This document shows, piece after piece, positions 44,196 through 53,035 of a DNA stretch of 64,000 nt; the stretch's first letter is position 1, and every line of letters starts with the position of its first letter. The stretch is from positions 83,137-147,136 of the forward strand of contig RXJX01000007.1 in the NCBI GenBank assembly GCA_003963245.1, written 5' to 3'. This DNA comes from Neisseriaceae bacterium (GTDB lineage Bacteria > Pseudomonadota > Gammaproteobacteria > Burkholderiales > UBA11063). The notes beneath the pieces were generated by a model. It ran no database searches, was not told the origin of the DNA, and saw only the letters and a list, made by a program, of their open reading frames with translations. The position numbers were made by a program, and so were the translations under genes.

Positions 44196-45704
44196 GTGAT
44201 CAAACGAATATTAATTCTATTTGCGCTTTTTAGTGCTTGTATTTCTGCTAATGCGTTACAGTTAACGGCAGATGAGAAATTAACTTTACAGGCTGAAAGT
44301 TATATTGCTAGTCGACCAGCCGAATCGACAATGTCTATTTTAGAAGTGTTTAATAACTATCAACGATTGCAGCAGCGCTGGATTGGACAAGATAATGCAG
44401 GCTATAATCAAATCGTAATTGCAACTAATCCATTGTTTGCTAAAACGCAACTGTTTAATCGACAGAATTTAGCAGAGTCAGAGGGTAAAATTACTTTTGT
44501 ACGCCTTAACTACACGACCAATGCACTACCAAATTCTCCACAAAATGTATCTGGATTATTAATTTTACCTCCAACTAAATCACCGAAAGGTGTAATTCTA
44601 TTTTTTCATTCTACAATTAGTGGCAAACTAAATGTTCCATCACTTCATTTTGAAGATTATAAAGCTCAGATGCTAGCTGCTATTTTTGCGGCTAATGGAT
44701 ATATGGTAGTTTCACCTGATTATATTGGTTTAGGGCGCAATTTTGCAATTCCTCATCCATATATTCTTTATCCTCGCTATAATGTTTCAGATGGTAGAGA
44801 TATGCTCGTTGCCACACATGAGTATTTGCAAGCCAAGAAACTGCTTTTACCCTTGGATAATAAAACAATACTACCCTTGTTTGTTAGTGGCTATTCTGAG
44901 GGTGCTTCGTATGCATTGTGGTTTAGTCGGATTTATCAATCAGAACCTGATTTTGCAAAAACAGTTACTCAATTGGGACTGAAATTGCGTAAAACTGTTC
45001 CAATTGACGGTGCGTATAATCTAAGTGGAGTAATGTTTCCATTTTTATTAACTAGTCAAGTAAATGACAGCAATAATGCTTTTCAGATTCAAAGTTCTTT
45101 CTGGGGCTCATTGCTTAAGCCATCTTTATTAACCAATGTAAGCCTGGCTTTTGCGTATTATAATCAACGTTCAATAAATAGTTTTCTTAACCCCGATTTT
45201 TTTCATGGAGAGTGCTCAATTATCCCAACTAAATGGTGCCGTGCGAGCGATTTTTCATCGGCGAATATTAATGATTTATTATTTACACCAAGTAAAACTA
45301 TGACCTTGGTATTAAAATTATTCTGGGCTGCTATTTGGAAAAGTTCAAGTGGTGTAATTTATTCCCCGCTGTTTAACAGTGTTGCGCCATTGATGCGCGA
45401 CGGAGCAGCAAGCGATCATGAGCTTCTTGCTCAGGCATCGCAAGCTGATATCTTAAACTGGCAAAGCCATAATCCAATTACATTAATTTCTTTAGCGCAT
45501 GATTCTTTAGTGCCAGAACAAAATAGTGCAGATGCTTATAATGGTATGATTCATGCCAATTCAACTAATTTAAAATACATTAAGCTTGCTAACTCACAAT
45601 TGCATGCACGAGCATTGTTTGGTGCTAACGTAGTTGATCACGTCAGTTTTGAGCTTTATGCCTTGTTAATTGCGCTGAATGAGTTCGAGGATAGCCAACC
45701 TTAA
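44196..45704 (+). CDS. Secreted alpha/beta hydrolase (secretory-lipase-like)
   Basis: A 502-residue protein with a signal peptide (cleavage after about SANA, residue 20). The serine nucleophile motif GYSEG has Ser234. VSGLLILPP and KGVILFFHSTISG are the strand and oxyanion region. A late Asp (SLAHDSLVPEQ) and a histidine in the QLHARALFG or DHVSFELYA segments may complete the triad. The layout resembles fungal-type secretory lipases (LIP family). With a T2SS encoded nearby it is a plausible exported substrate, but that is inference. Start GTG/ATG: 44196 is GTG, seven bases after the transporter stop. Confidence 0.75.
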   Translation: MIKRILILFALFSACISANALQLTADEKLTLQAESYIASRPAESTMSILEVFNNYQRLQQRWIGQDNAGYNQIVIATNPLFAKTQLFNRQNLAESEGKITFVRLNYTTNALPNSPQNVSGLLILPPTKSPKGVILFFHSTISGKLNVPSLHFEDYKAQMLAAIFAANGYMVVSPDYIGLGRNFAIPHPYILYPRYNVSDGRDMLVATHEYLQAKKLLLPLDNKTILPLFVSGYSEGASYALWFSRIYQSEPDFAKTVTQLGLKLRKTVPIDGAYNLSGVMFPFLLTSQVNDSNNAFQIQSSFWGSLLKPSLLTNVSLAFAYYNQRSINSFLNPDFFHGECSIIPTKWCRASDFSSANINDLLFTPSKTMTLVLKLFWAAIWKSSSGVIYSPLFNSVAPLMRDGAASDHELLAQASQADILNWQSHNPITLISLAHDSLVPEQNSADAYNGMIHANSTNLKYIKLANSQLHARALFGANVVDHVSFELYALLIALNEFEDSQP

Positions 45705-45759
45705 AAGTGCTTAGATATGTTAAAATCCTAGGATTATTAACGATAGGGAAATTATAAAA

Positions 45760-46347
45760 ATGCTAAATAGTAAACATTTATTGGGATTAATTTTATCATG
45801 TGGTTTTGCTTCTGCTTTTGCAGCACAACCAGTTGCATCCGCTTCGGTAGCTTCTGCTACATCAATACCTAAACCACCAAAGATTGAGTCAGTGCCAATC
45901 TTGGTTGAGCAGGTGGATCTGCGCCAGTCTATGCCAAACACTCTACTATTCAATCTTGGTGAGAGTAAAATTAATCCACAGTTTGTACCAATTTTAAGTT
46001 GGAATGCGACGTATTTAAAAGCTTTTCCTAACGCTAAGGTTGAAATTAGCGGAAATGCAGATGATTATAAGAATGCGGCAAAAAATGATAGCTTATCATT
46101 ACAGCGTGCCAATAATGTAAGAAGTGCTCTTTTGGATTTAGGTGTTCCAGATCAGCAAATTGAGGTTTACGCCCTTGGCGACAGACGAGAAGTATTTAAA
46201 AAAGATTCAGATGGACATCAACCGCGTAATCAACGTGTTGACATCTTTTATCAAAAATATGCACCCAAAGGTTATCATGTAGAGAAAGTTCCGGTAGTTA
46301 TTACAGATACCTATGAACAATCGGTAATTCCTGAACCAGTGCAGTAA
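45760..46347 (+). CDS. OmpA-family peptidoglycan-associated protein
   Basis: A 195-residue protein: signal peptide (cleavage after about AFA, residue 21), Pro/Ala/Ser-rich linker, then an OmpA-like domain (FNLGESKINPQFVPILSWNATYLKAFPNAKVEISGNAD, QRANNVRSALLDLGV, QRVDIFY). The NxR-type peptidoglycan-binding residues are present as RANNVRSAL and NQRVDI. It lacks a lipobox, so it is likely periplasmic or anchored another way. It stands alone between the hydrolase and the glycan locus. Confidence 0.8.
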   Translation: MLNSKHLLGLILSCGFASAFAAQPVASASVASATSIPKPPKIESVPILVEQVDLRQSMPNTLLFNLGESKINPQFVPILSWNATYLKAFPNAKVEISGNADDYKNAAKNDSLSLQRANNVRSALLDLGVPDQQIEVYALGDRREVFKKDSDGHQPRNQRVDIFYQKYAPKGYHVEKVPVVITDTYEQSVIPEPVQ

Positions 46348-46789
46348 ATTACCATATTGATTTCCTTTTATTTTGTATTTCCTTTTTTAATAATCCTTTA
46401 TCTGTCACTTGTATTATCCATTTCAGACTATGGGATAATATTATTTTAGTTATTTAGTGAATTTGTTTTGACAAAATTATTATTGTAAGAAAATGCTGAT
46501 AAAGAGCTTATGGGAAAGAACTAACAGAATAAACACTATAGTTTTAATATCGAGTTTATAATGTTCCGTAGAGTTTATTGTAAAGTAAAAAATTAAAGCT
46601 AAACTAAAACTAAACTTACTTTGGCAAAATATTGTGGAAGCCCTCAGTTATTAATTGAGTTAATAAATCTTGAAGCAGCAATATCTTAGGGAGAGAGTCT
46701 ACGTTTTTTTGTATGTCGTATGGGCATAAGCAGTCGATAATTTATAAACGAAACTTTATAAAACAGTCAGATTATATTTGGAGAAGTAG
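46348..46789. other. Intergenic region upstream of the glycan locus
   Basis: 442 non-coding bases, very AT-rich, separating the OmpA-like gene from the glycan operon. An 8-bp inverted repeat TATTATCC (46412-46419) / GGATAATA (46433-46440) could be a weak terminator or an operator. A second lies at 46648-46654/46660-46666. A perfect TTGACA-like -35 occurs near 46468 without a matching -10 at normal distance. I see no JUMPstart or ops element. Confidence 0.4.
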
Positions 46790-48514
46790 ATGCTATCTGT
46801 AAGATTATCTAAGTGGAAGAAATTAGTTAAATTTATACATGAAATTGATAGCGATTTTAAGTACAAATTTCTGATGATTTGTAGTATGTCTATTTTTATG
46901 TCTATTCTCGAAATATTTTGTTTTGCATCGTTTTTACCATTTATTAGTGTTATTTCTAACACTAGTTTATTACATACGAATAAATATTTAAATTATTTAT
47001 ATGTTTTGATGAGATGTAATTCTAATGTGACTTTTTTATTATGGATGAGCATTGCAATTGTTAATTTATTTCTGTTACGTGGACTATATACGTTATGGTA
47101 TCAATGGAAGTTAAATAAATTTATATTTGGACTTTCACGTGATATAACAATTAAAATGTATGAGAAGTCAGTGAAGATGTCTTACCGTCAGTTTCTTGAT
47201 ACGAATACGTCCAAAATTAGAAATTTGGTATTAGGCGAAACTGATAACGTTGTACAGATAGCGTCACGAGCGCTTTCAATGGTTACAGAAACATTCACAG
47301 TACTTCTTATTTATTTCGGGCTATTAGTATTTAACCTTAAAATAACTTTAATAATTACAATTTGTTTTATTGTAATTGTATTGATCTTAATTCGATTTAT
47401 TTCACGATATTTGAAAAACATTGGAATAAAAACGCAGAAATTACGAATTGTTTTGTATGAGAAATTACATAATACAGTCGGAAATTTTAAATTAATTAAG
47501 CTTTATAGTAATGAAAACAGTCTAATTAAAAAGTATTATGATGATACAAAAGACTCAACAGACATGTTTACAGTAAATTGTACCTTTCAACAACTTCCAA
47601 GAGTTATACTGGAATTAATTGGTTTTACGTTGTTAATTACGATAGTAATATTTTATAATATTACAGGTAGGGAAGTATCATCTGTTATTCCAATTTTGAC
47701 AATGTATGCGTTGTCATTCTATAAACTTCTTCCATCCATAAATATCCTATCTTCTGGCTATAACCAAATTATGTTTCTTTCATCATCTATAAGTCTGTTA
47801 TATAGTGAAATGTTTAAAAGTGTGCCGTTATTAGGTGACGATAAAATTACATTTTCTAAAGAAATTAAAATCACTAATCTTAGCTTTAAATATGATGACA
47901 AGTTAGCTTTAGATATGATAGATTTAAGTATTTTACGTGGTAGTAAAGTTGGATTTGTTGGCTCAAGTGGAAGTGGAAAAACAACGTTAGTGGATTTAAT
48001 AATGGGTATTTTGCCTACACAGTCTGGTGCTATTCATGTGGATGATGTAGAACTGAATAACTTAAACATAACAGATTGGAAAAATAAAATTGGCTATATC
48101 CCACAAAATATATATTTATTTGAAGGTACAATTGCTGAAAATATTGCTTTTGGACATGTCATGAATGAAAGCAGAGTCATTTATTGTATGAAATTAGCAA
48201 ATATTTATGATACATTTAAGGATAGAGGCGGTGCTGAGTTAATGATAGGGGACTCTGGAATAAACTTAAGCGGTGGTCAAAAACAACGAATTGGAATTGC
48301 TAGGGCGATCTATAAAGATCCAGAAATACTCGTTTTGGATGAATCGACATCTGCACTTGATATGGAAACAGAGCAAATGATTATGGAGGAAATTTATAAA
48401 ATTAGTAGTAATAAAACACTATTAATTATTGCACATAAAAAAAGTACACTTAGCCAATGCAATTATATCGTTACATTAAATAAAGGAAAGATAAAGAGTG
48501 TTATTAAGCAATAA
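46790..48514 (+). CDS. ABC transporter, oligosaccharide flippase-like (PglK/WlaB type)
   Basis: A 574-residue half-transporter with fused domains: six membrane segments (about residues 20-310), then an ATPase with Walker A GSSGSGKTTL, signature LSGGQKQR, Walker B ILVLDESTSALD and the H-loop IIAHKKST. The organisation and context fit PglK-like flippases that move undecaprenyl-linked oligosaccharides across the inner membrane. GGAG lies 8 bases before ATG. It is the first gene of the glycan operon and overlaps the next gene by 17 bases. A lipid or peptide exporter (MsbA-like) is less likely. Confidence 0.8.
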   Translation: MLSVRLSKWKKLVKFIHEIDSDFKYKFLMICSMSIFMSILEIFCFASFLPFISVISNTSLLHTNKYLNYLYVLMRCNSNVTFLLWMSIAIVNLFLLRGLYTLWYQWKLNKFIFGLSRDITIKMYEKSVKMSYRQFLDTNTSKIRNLVLGETDNVVQIASRALSMVTETFTVLLIYFGLLVFNLKITLIITICFIVIVLILIRFISRYLKNIGIKTQKLRIVLYEKLHNTVGNFKLIKLYSNENSLIKKYYDDTKDSTDMFTVNCTFQQLPRVILELIGFTLLITIVIFYNITGREVSSVIPILTMYALSFYKLLPSINILSSGYNQIMFLSSSISLLYSEMFKSVPLLGDDKITFSKEIKITNLSFKYDDKLALDMIDLSILRGSKVGFVGSSGSGKTTLVDLIMGILPTQSGAIHVDDVELNNLNITDWKNKIGYIPQNIYLFEGTIAENIAFGHVMNESRVIYCMKLANIYDTFKDRGGAELMIGDSGINLSGGQKQRIGIARAIYKDPEILVLDESTSALDMETEQMIMEEIYKISSNKTLLIIAHKKSTLSQCNYIVTLNKGKIKSVIKQ

Positions 48515-49376
48515 TACAATCAAATTTAATGCTCTTTGTGGTTTACTACGTGGTGTGTGTAGAAAGTTAAAAATACTAAGATACTATCGCTTGAGACCTG
48601 AATTTGAATCACTTAGGTTTAAAGAAGTCAATAGAAATAATTTATTTGTATTCAGCATTGCGTTCAATAATTATTTTGTAATTGAGTATCAAGTCAAATT
48701 AATTAAGGCAAATTTATTAGGCGAGTACACATTGCTAATAATAGATAGTTCAAATGTAAATGAAGTTACTTCTAAAATTAGACAGTTATGTGATTTAAAC
48801 AAAATATCTTATATCAAAGTTAAACATTTTGCTTCTGATCAACCATCTGATTCACATGGGGTGCTACTAAATTGGGTATATAGAAATATAATAGAAAGGT
48901 ATCATATATATAAGTTTGGATTTTTAGATCATGATATTTTTCCAATAGAGAAAGTTAACCTCAATGAGAGAGTTAGTAATAGCTTAGTAGGGCTACACGG
49001 CTTAAAGCAATATAGAGGTGATCGCTGGTATCTATGGGCTGGGTTTTGTTTTTTTGATTTAACCAAGTTATCAGTTAAAAATTTAGATTTTCTACCTATC
49101 AAAGGTTTAGACACCGGAGGTGGTAATTGGCAAAACTTGTATAATCACATTAATCATGATTTAATTAATTGTAGCTATGATAAACGTAATTACGAGAGTA
49201 GTGGAGAGAGTTCAATCCATCAAATAAATAATTTTGAAGTCATTGATGATTGTTGGATACATACAGTAAATGCTTCAGGATGGTACATAATGGATGAAGT
49301 TTTAGAAGTTGAAAAGCATGATAAGATAAAAAGGCTTCTAGATTTTTATTTTAACTTATATAATAGAAATATCTGA
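48498..49376 (+). CDS. Putative glycosyltransferase of the glycan locus
   Basis: A 292-residue protein not assigned to a CAZy family by eye. A GT-A-like fold is suggested by the Rossmann-like start (FVFSIAFNNYFVIEYQVKLIKANLLGEYTLLIIDSS) and a DxD-like motif in FGFLDHDIFPIEKV. DTGGGNWQNLYNH follows. GTG 48498 is inside the flippase gene with AAGGA about 9 bases upstream. The position at the start of the operon and its ends touching both neighbours argue for a role in the same glycan. Confidence 0.55.
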   Translation: MLLSNNTIKFNALCGLLRGVCRKLKILRYYRLRPEFESLRFKEVNRNNLFVFSIAFNNYFVIEYQVKLIKANLLGEYTLLIIDSSNVNEVTSKIRQLCDLNKISYIKVKHFASDQPSDSHGVLLNWVYRNIIERYHIYKFGFLDHDIFPIEKVNLNERVSNSLVGLHGLKQYRGDRWYLWAGFCFFDLTKLSVKNLDFLPIKGLDTGGGNWQNLYNHINHDLINCSYDKRNYESSGESSIHQINNFEVIDDCWIHTVNASGWYIMDEVLEVEKHDKIKRLLDFYFNLYNRNI

Positions 49377-49379
49377 TTA

Positions 49380-50156
49380 ATGAAAATTGCGATTCTTTAT
49401 ATTTGTACTGGTAAATACGATATATTTTGGTCTGATTTTTATTCGACATCTCAAAAATATTTTTGTACAACTGAAGATAAACACTATTTCGTTTTCACCG
49501 ACTCTGAGCAGATCAAGGCGGATCATAATGTTTCCGTCATTTATCAAGATAGCCTTGGTTGGCCGTTTAATACCCTATATCGCTATCGAATGTTTCTTAG
49601 AGTACAACATAAGCTGTCTAAATTTGATAAAGTTATTTTTTTTAATGGTAACTGTACTTTTGTGGATCAAATTGATTATGAAAATTTTTTTGGAAGAAGT
49701 TCTACCTTAGTTGCTTGTTTGCATCCTGGATTTTTAAATAAAAATTGTGAAGAATTTACTTACGAAAAAAGAAAAAACTCACTGGCTTTTGTAGGGAGTC
49801 CTTGGAAGTATTTTGCAGGAGGTATAAATGGTGGAAATGCCAATGAAATTCTAAAAATATTTCAAATTTTGTCGCATAATATTGAAGATGATCTAAAGAA
49901 TGGTATTGTCGCTATTTGGCATGATGAAAGTCACTGGAATGCTTATTTAAATAATAATTATGAAGTATTGAAAGATAAGCTACATATATTATCTCCCGAA
50001 TATTTATATCCTGAGGGGTGGGATTTACCATTTGAGAAAAAAATTATTTTACGGGACAAAAATCAGTACGGGGGGCATAATTTGTTACGTGGTGCTGCGC
50101 AACATAATTTTCCTAATACAATAAAAAAAATATTAAAGAAGATCATATGCAGATAA
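49380..50156 (+). CDS. Family 6 glycosyltransferase (histo-blood-group ABO-type)
   Basis: A 258-residue GT6 enzyme. The family transfers GalNAc or Gal alpha-1,3 to galactose, usually in a fucosylated H acceptor. Landmarks: YQDSLGWPFNTLYRYRMF, then FFNGN (residues 87-91), where vertebrate enzymes have DxD and bacterial GT6 members have NxN and are metal-independent. KYFAGGINGG (143-152) corresponds to the donor/acceptor selectivity loop; Ala-Gly-Gly at 146-148 is nearer to the A-type (GalNAc) than the B-type pattern. WHDESHWNAYL has Glu183, the equivalent of the catalytic Glu303. LSPEYLYPEGW follows. Being short and lacking a stem is normal for bacterial GT6. It overlaps the fucosyltransferase gene by ten bases. 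Confidence 0.9.
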   Translation: MKIAILYICTGKYDIFWSDFYSTSQKYFCTTEDKHYFVFTDSEQIKADHNVSVIYQDSLGWPFNTLYRYRMFLRVQHKLSKFDKVIFFNGNCTFVDQIDYENFFGRSSTLVACLHPGFLNKNCEEFTYEKRKNSLAFVGSPWKYFAGGINGGNANEILKIFQILSHNIEDDLKNGIVAIWHDESHWNAYLNNNYEVLKDKLHILSPEYLYPEGWDLPFEKKIILRDKNQYGGHNLLRGAAQHNFPNTIKKILKKIICR

Positions 50157-51004
50157 TATGGTGTTCTGGTGGTTTAGGAAATCAAATGTTCCAATATGCA
50201 TTTTATCGACGCTTACAATTAGATGGGAAAAGCGTAACCTTGGACATTTCTGGATTTAATGATTATGGATTACATAACGGTTTTGAACTAGACAAAATAT
50301 TTCCTGTGAAAATTAATTTGGCAGACGAAGTACTGATAAATAATATCAAACAAAAAATATCTCATCTGAGTTTGTTAAAGAAAATTTGGTGGAAAGTATT
50401 TACTAATTTTCGCCCAGTAATTGTTCAAAAAAATTTTGGTTATAGTTCAAGATTGAGTAATTTGCAAGGTTTGAAATATCTTGAGGGATATTGGCAAAGT
50501 GAGAAATACTTTGGAACACATTCTGATACTATTCGTAATGATTTTAAATTTCCTTTATTGGATATAAAAAATAAGGATTATGCAGACAAAATATCACAAG
50601 GTGAAGCTGTTTCAATTCATATTAGAATGGGGGACTATGTTAATCATCCCTTACATGGTGGAATATGTACTTTAGAATATTATAAAAAGGCTCTATCTTT
50701 AATTGAAGAAAAAGTTGAGAGTCCGTTATTTTTTATTTTTTCTAATGATATAGAATGGTGTCAGAATAATTTAAAACTGGATAAAGCTATTTATGTAACT
50801 GGCAATGAAGGTAAAAATAGTTTTAGGGACATGCATCTAATGAGCATGTGTAAGCATAATATAATTGCTAATAGCTCATTTAGTTGGTGGGGGGCATGGT
50901 TAAATAATAATCCTGATAAGGTCGTTGTTGCACCAAGTAAATGGTTTAATGATAAGACTATTAACACTAAAGATTTATTGCCCGATTCATGGATACAAAT
51001 ATGA
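50147..51004 (+). CDS. Alpha-1,2-fucosyltransferase (GT11)
   Basis: A 285-residue GT11 enzyme that transfers fucose from GDP-fucose to the 2-OH of galactose. The start GGLGNQMFQYAFYRRL is the family hallmark, HIRMGDY (158-164) is the GDP-fucose-binding motif, and NSSFSWWGAWLN is the C-terminal signature. GYWQSEKYF is also typical. Length matches bacterial FutC/WbgL-like members. It overlaps both the GT6 gene and the next GT2 gene. Its product (H-type Fuc-alpha-1,2-Gal) is the expected acceptor for the GT6 partner. No GDP-fucose synthesis genes are in this window. Confidence 0.93.
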   Translation: MQIIWCSGGLGNQMFQYAFYRRLQLDGKSVTLDISGFNDYGLHNGFELDKIFPVKINLADEVLINNIKQKISHLSLLKKIWWKVFTNFRPVIVQKNFGYSSRLSNLQGLKYLEGYWQSEKYFGTHSDTIRNDFKFPLLDIKNKDYADKISQGEAVSIHIRMGDYVNHPLHGGICTLEYYKKALSLIEEKVESPLFFIFSNDIEWCQNNLKLDKAIYVTGNEGKNSFRDMHLMSMCKHNIIANSSFSWWGAWLNNNPDKVVVAPSKWFNDKTINTKDLLPDSWIQI

Positions 51005-51975
51005 CAAGCCCAATGATTTCGGTAGTGATGCCAGTATATAACGCTGAAAAATACGTTGCTGAAGCTATTGAGAGTATATTAAATCAGACTTACGGTAATT
51101 TTGAATTTATTATAATTGATGATTGCTCTACCGATAGTAGTTATGAAATATTACAAAGTTATGCAGCTAAATATCCTCGTATTAAATTATTCAAGAATGA
51201 GGTAAATAGTAAGCTACCTAAAACATTAAATTTTGGTATATCACAGGCAATAGGTAAATATATTGCTCGTATGGATGCGGATGATATTTCCTTGCCAGCA
51301 CGTTTTGCAAAACAAATTGAATTTATGGAATCTCATCCTGAAGTAGGAGTGTGCGGTACTTCTGCTATAGAATTTAATTCAACCAGTTCAGATTTGCGAG
51401 TAATGAAAGTGCAAACAATTCATGAATTAATTAAGCCGTATAGTTTTTTTGTTTGCTGCAATATGATTCATCCATCTATAATTGCTCGGCGAGAATTATT
51501 TGTGAAGATCGGACATTTTTCATTCAATGAAAATCTTGGTGGATTAGCTGAAGATTATGCTTTGTGGACTGAAATGTTACATGATGGGGTGATTTTTGCT
51601 AATTTAGAGCAGGCATTATTAAAATATCGTGTAACATCCTCTCAAACTACTAATGTTTTGAGATCGCAGATAGAAACTTTTGCTGTAGAATTACTTGAAA
51701 ATAACTTAAAAAAATTATTTGGGGGTCGCTATCGTTTAAAGTTACTAAAAAAACATATTTTTTATATTCAACATGCTAGTTTCTTTAAGCTGCTACTGCA
51801 TTATCTTGGGTTTTATTCTTATAAAAAGCAATTTACTAATGCAAACCATATAACTAAAGTTTTAAGCAGTGCGGAAATTAATATGTTCATGAGTAGAGTT
51901 GACCCATTACCTAAGTTAGTTTATAAAATAAAGCATGTAGTAAAATTAATATTGCAAAAATTGAAAGCTCGTTGA
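51001..51975 (+). CDS. GT2 glycosyltransferase, first of a tandem pair
   Basis: A 324-residue GT2 enzyme of the beta-glycosyltransferase type. The nucleotide-binding opening ISVVMPVYNAEKYVAEAIESILNQTYGNFEFIIIDDCSTD, the catalytic-metal motif RMDADD and a late SEDYALW-like segment (AEDYALWTEML) are seen. ATG 51001 makes an ATGA overlap with the fucosyltransferase stop; ATG 50989 is in frame but longer than the paralogue needs. Such enzymes add Gal, GlcNAc, Glc or GalNAc in beta linkages. It is 324 residues, the same length as the paralogue encoded next. Confidence 0.85.
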   Translation: MTSPMISVVMPVYNAEKYVAEAIESILNQTYGNFEFIIIDDCSTDSSYEILQSYAAKYPRIKLFKNEVNSKLPKTLNFGISQAIGKYIARMDADDISLPARFAKQIEFMESHPEVGVCGTSAIEFNSTSSDLRVMKVQTIHELIKPYSFFVCCNMIHPSIIARRELFVKIGHFSFNENLGGLAEDYALWTEMLHDGVIFANLEQALLKYRVTSSQTTNVLRSQIETFAVELLENNLKKLFGGRYRLKLLKKHIFYIQHASFFKLLLHYLGFYSYKKQFTNANHITKVLSSAEINMFMSRVDPLPKLVYKIKHVVKLILQKLKAR

Positions 51976-51979
51976 TATT

Positions 51980-52954
51980 ATGATTAATACTCCTAAAATC
52001 TCAGTGGTAATGCCTGTTTATAATGCTGCTCCTTATCTTAAAGAGTCGGTAGAAAGCATCCTTAATCAAACATTTAGTGATTTTGAATTTATAATAATAG
52101 ATGACTGTTCTACAGACAATAGTTATAATCTCTTGCAAACTTATGCAAAGAAAGATCTGCGGGTTAAACTGTTTAGAAATGAGAAGAATGAGGGGTTGCC
52201 AAAGACTTTAAATTTAGGAGTATCTCTATCTTCCGGAGAATACATTGCCAGAATGGATGCTGATGACATATCTTTGCCAGTACGATTATTAAAACAATTA
52301 GCCTTTATGGAAAAAAATCCTACTATTGCAATGTGCGGTTCTTGGTACGCTGTATGTGATCAAAATCTTAATAAAAAATATTTTATCAGAACTCTACCAT
52401 GTGAGTCTGAAGTAATTAAAATTTATTTGCACTTACTGTATAATCCGTTTGGGCATAATACCGTAATGATTCGGAAAGATGTTTTTTCTACTCTACAATA
52501 TGCAGACTCAATGAGAGACAATGCCGAAGATTATGATTTATGGTTACGGATGATCGATGCTGGATATGAATTGGCAAATATACCAGAAGTATTTGTCAGA
52601 TACAGAACTTCAATACAATCATCATCACAAATATTTCAAGATAGTATCGGCCGCACGATTCGTGATATTCATAAAAAATATCTTTCAAGATTATTTGGAC
52701 AAGCCTTTAACAAAGAGCTGCTAGAGAATCATGAGGAACTCATATATAAGAGTAAGACATTATATTTTTTTCTTAAAAATATAGGTCGTTATAAAAAGCA
52801 TTTGACTTTATTGAAACAAGCAAATGATAAAAATAAAGTATATCCACCACGCATATTCAATGAAGTGATTGAGCAGCTATCTATAAGAAATAAAGTGTTT
52901 AATAAGTTAAAGAAATTTTTGAGAACTATGATGTTTGCATTTAAATGTGGATAA
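51980..52954 (+). CDS. GT2 glycosyltransferase, second of a tandem pair
   Basis: A 324-residue GT2 enzyme with ISVVMPVYNAAPYLKESVESILNQTFSDFEFIIIDDCSTD, ARMDADDISLPVRLLKQL and NAEDYDLWLRMID. The first 110 residues are nearly identical in pattern to the preceding gene. The C-terminal acceptor region has diverged. A tandem duplication with a changed acceptor specificity is likely. It begins five bases after its paralogue, and an 81-base gap follows. Confidence 0.85.
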   Translation: MINTPKISVVMPVYNAAPYLKESVESILNQTFSDFEFIIIDDCSTDNSYNLLQTYAKKDLRVKLFRNEKNEGLPKTLNLGVSLSSGEYIARMDADDISLPVRLLKQLAFMEKNPTIAMCGSWYAVCDQNLNKKYFIRTLPCESEVIKIYLHLLYNPFGHNTVMIRKDVFSTLQYADSMRDNAEDYDLWLRMIDAGYELANIPEVFVRYRTSIQSSSQIFQDSIGRTIRDIHKKYLSRLFGQAFNKELLENHEELIYKSKTLYFFLKNIGRYKKHLTLLKQANDKNKVYPPRIFNEVIEQLSIRNKVFNKLKKFLRTMMFAFKCG

Positions 52955-53035
52955 GTAATAAGTTTTCTATGAGTTTTAGTTTGACTATTATTGAGTAACT
53001 TAATTTTAATATTATTTATATCGGGTTTTTAGCGC

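Noticed and set aside
46348..46789. JUMPstart/ops element or strong promoter before the glycan operon
   Set aside because: No ops core (GGCGGTAG) is present, and the TTGACA near 46468 lacks a -10 at normal spacing.
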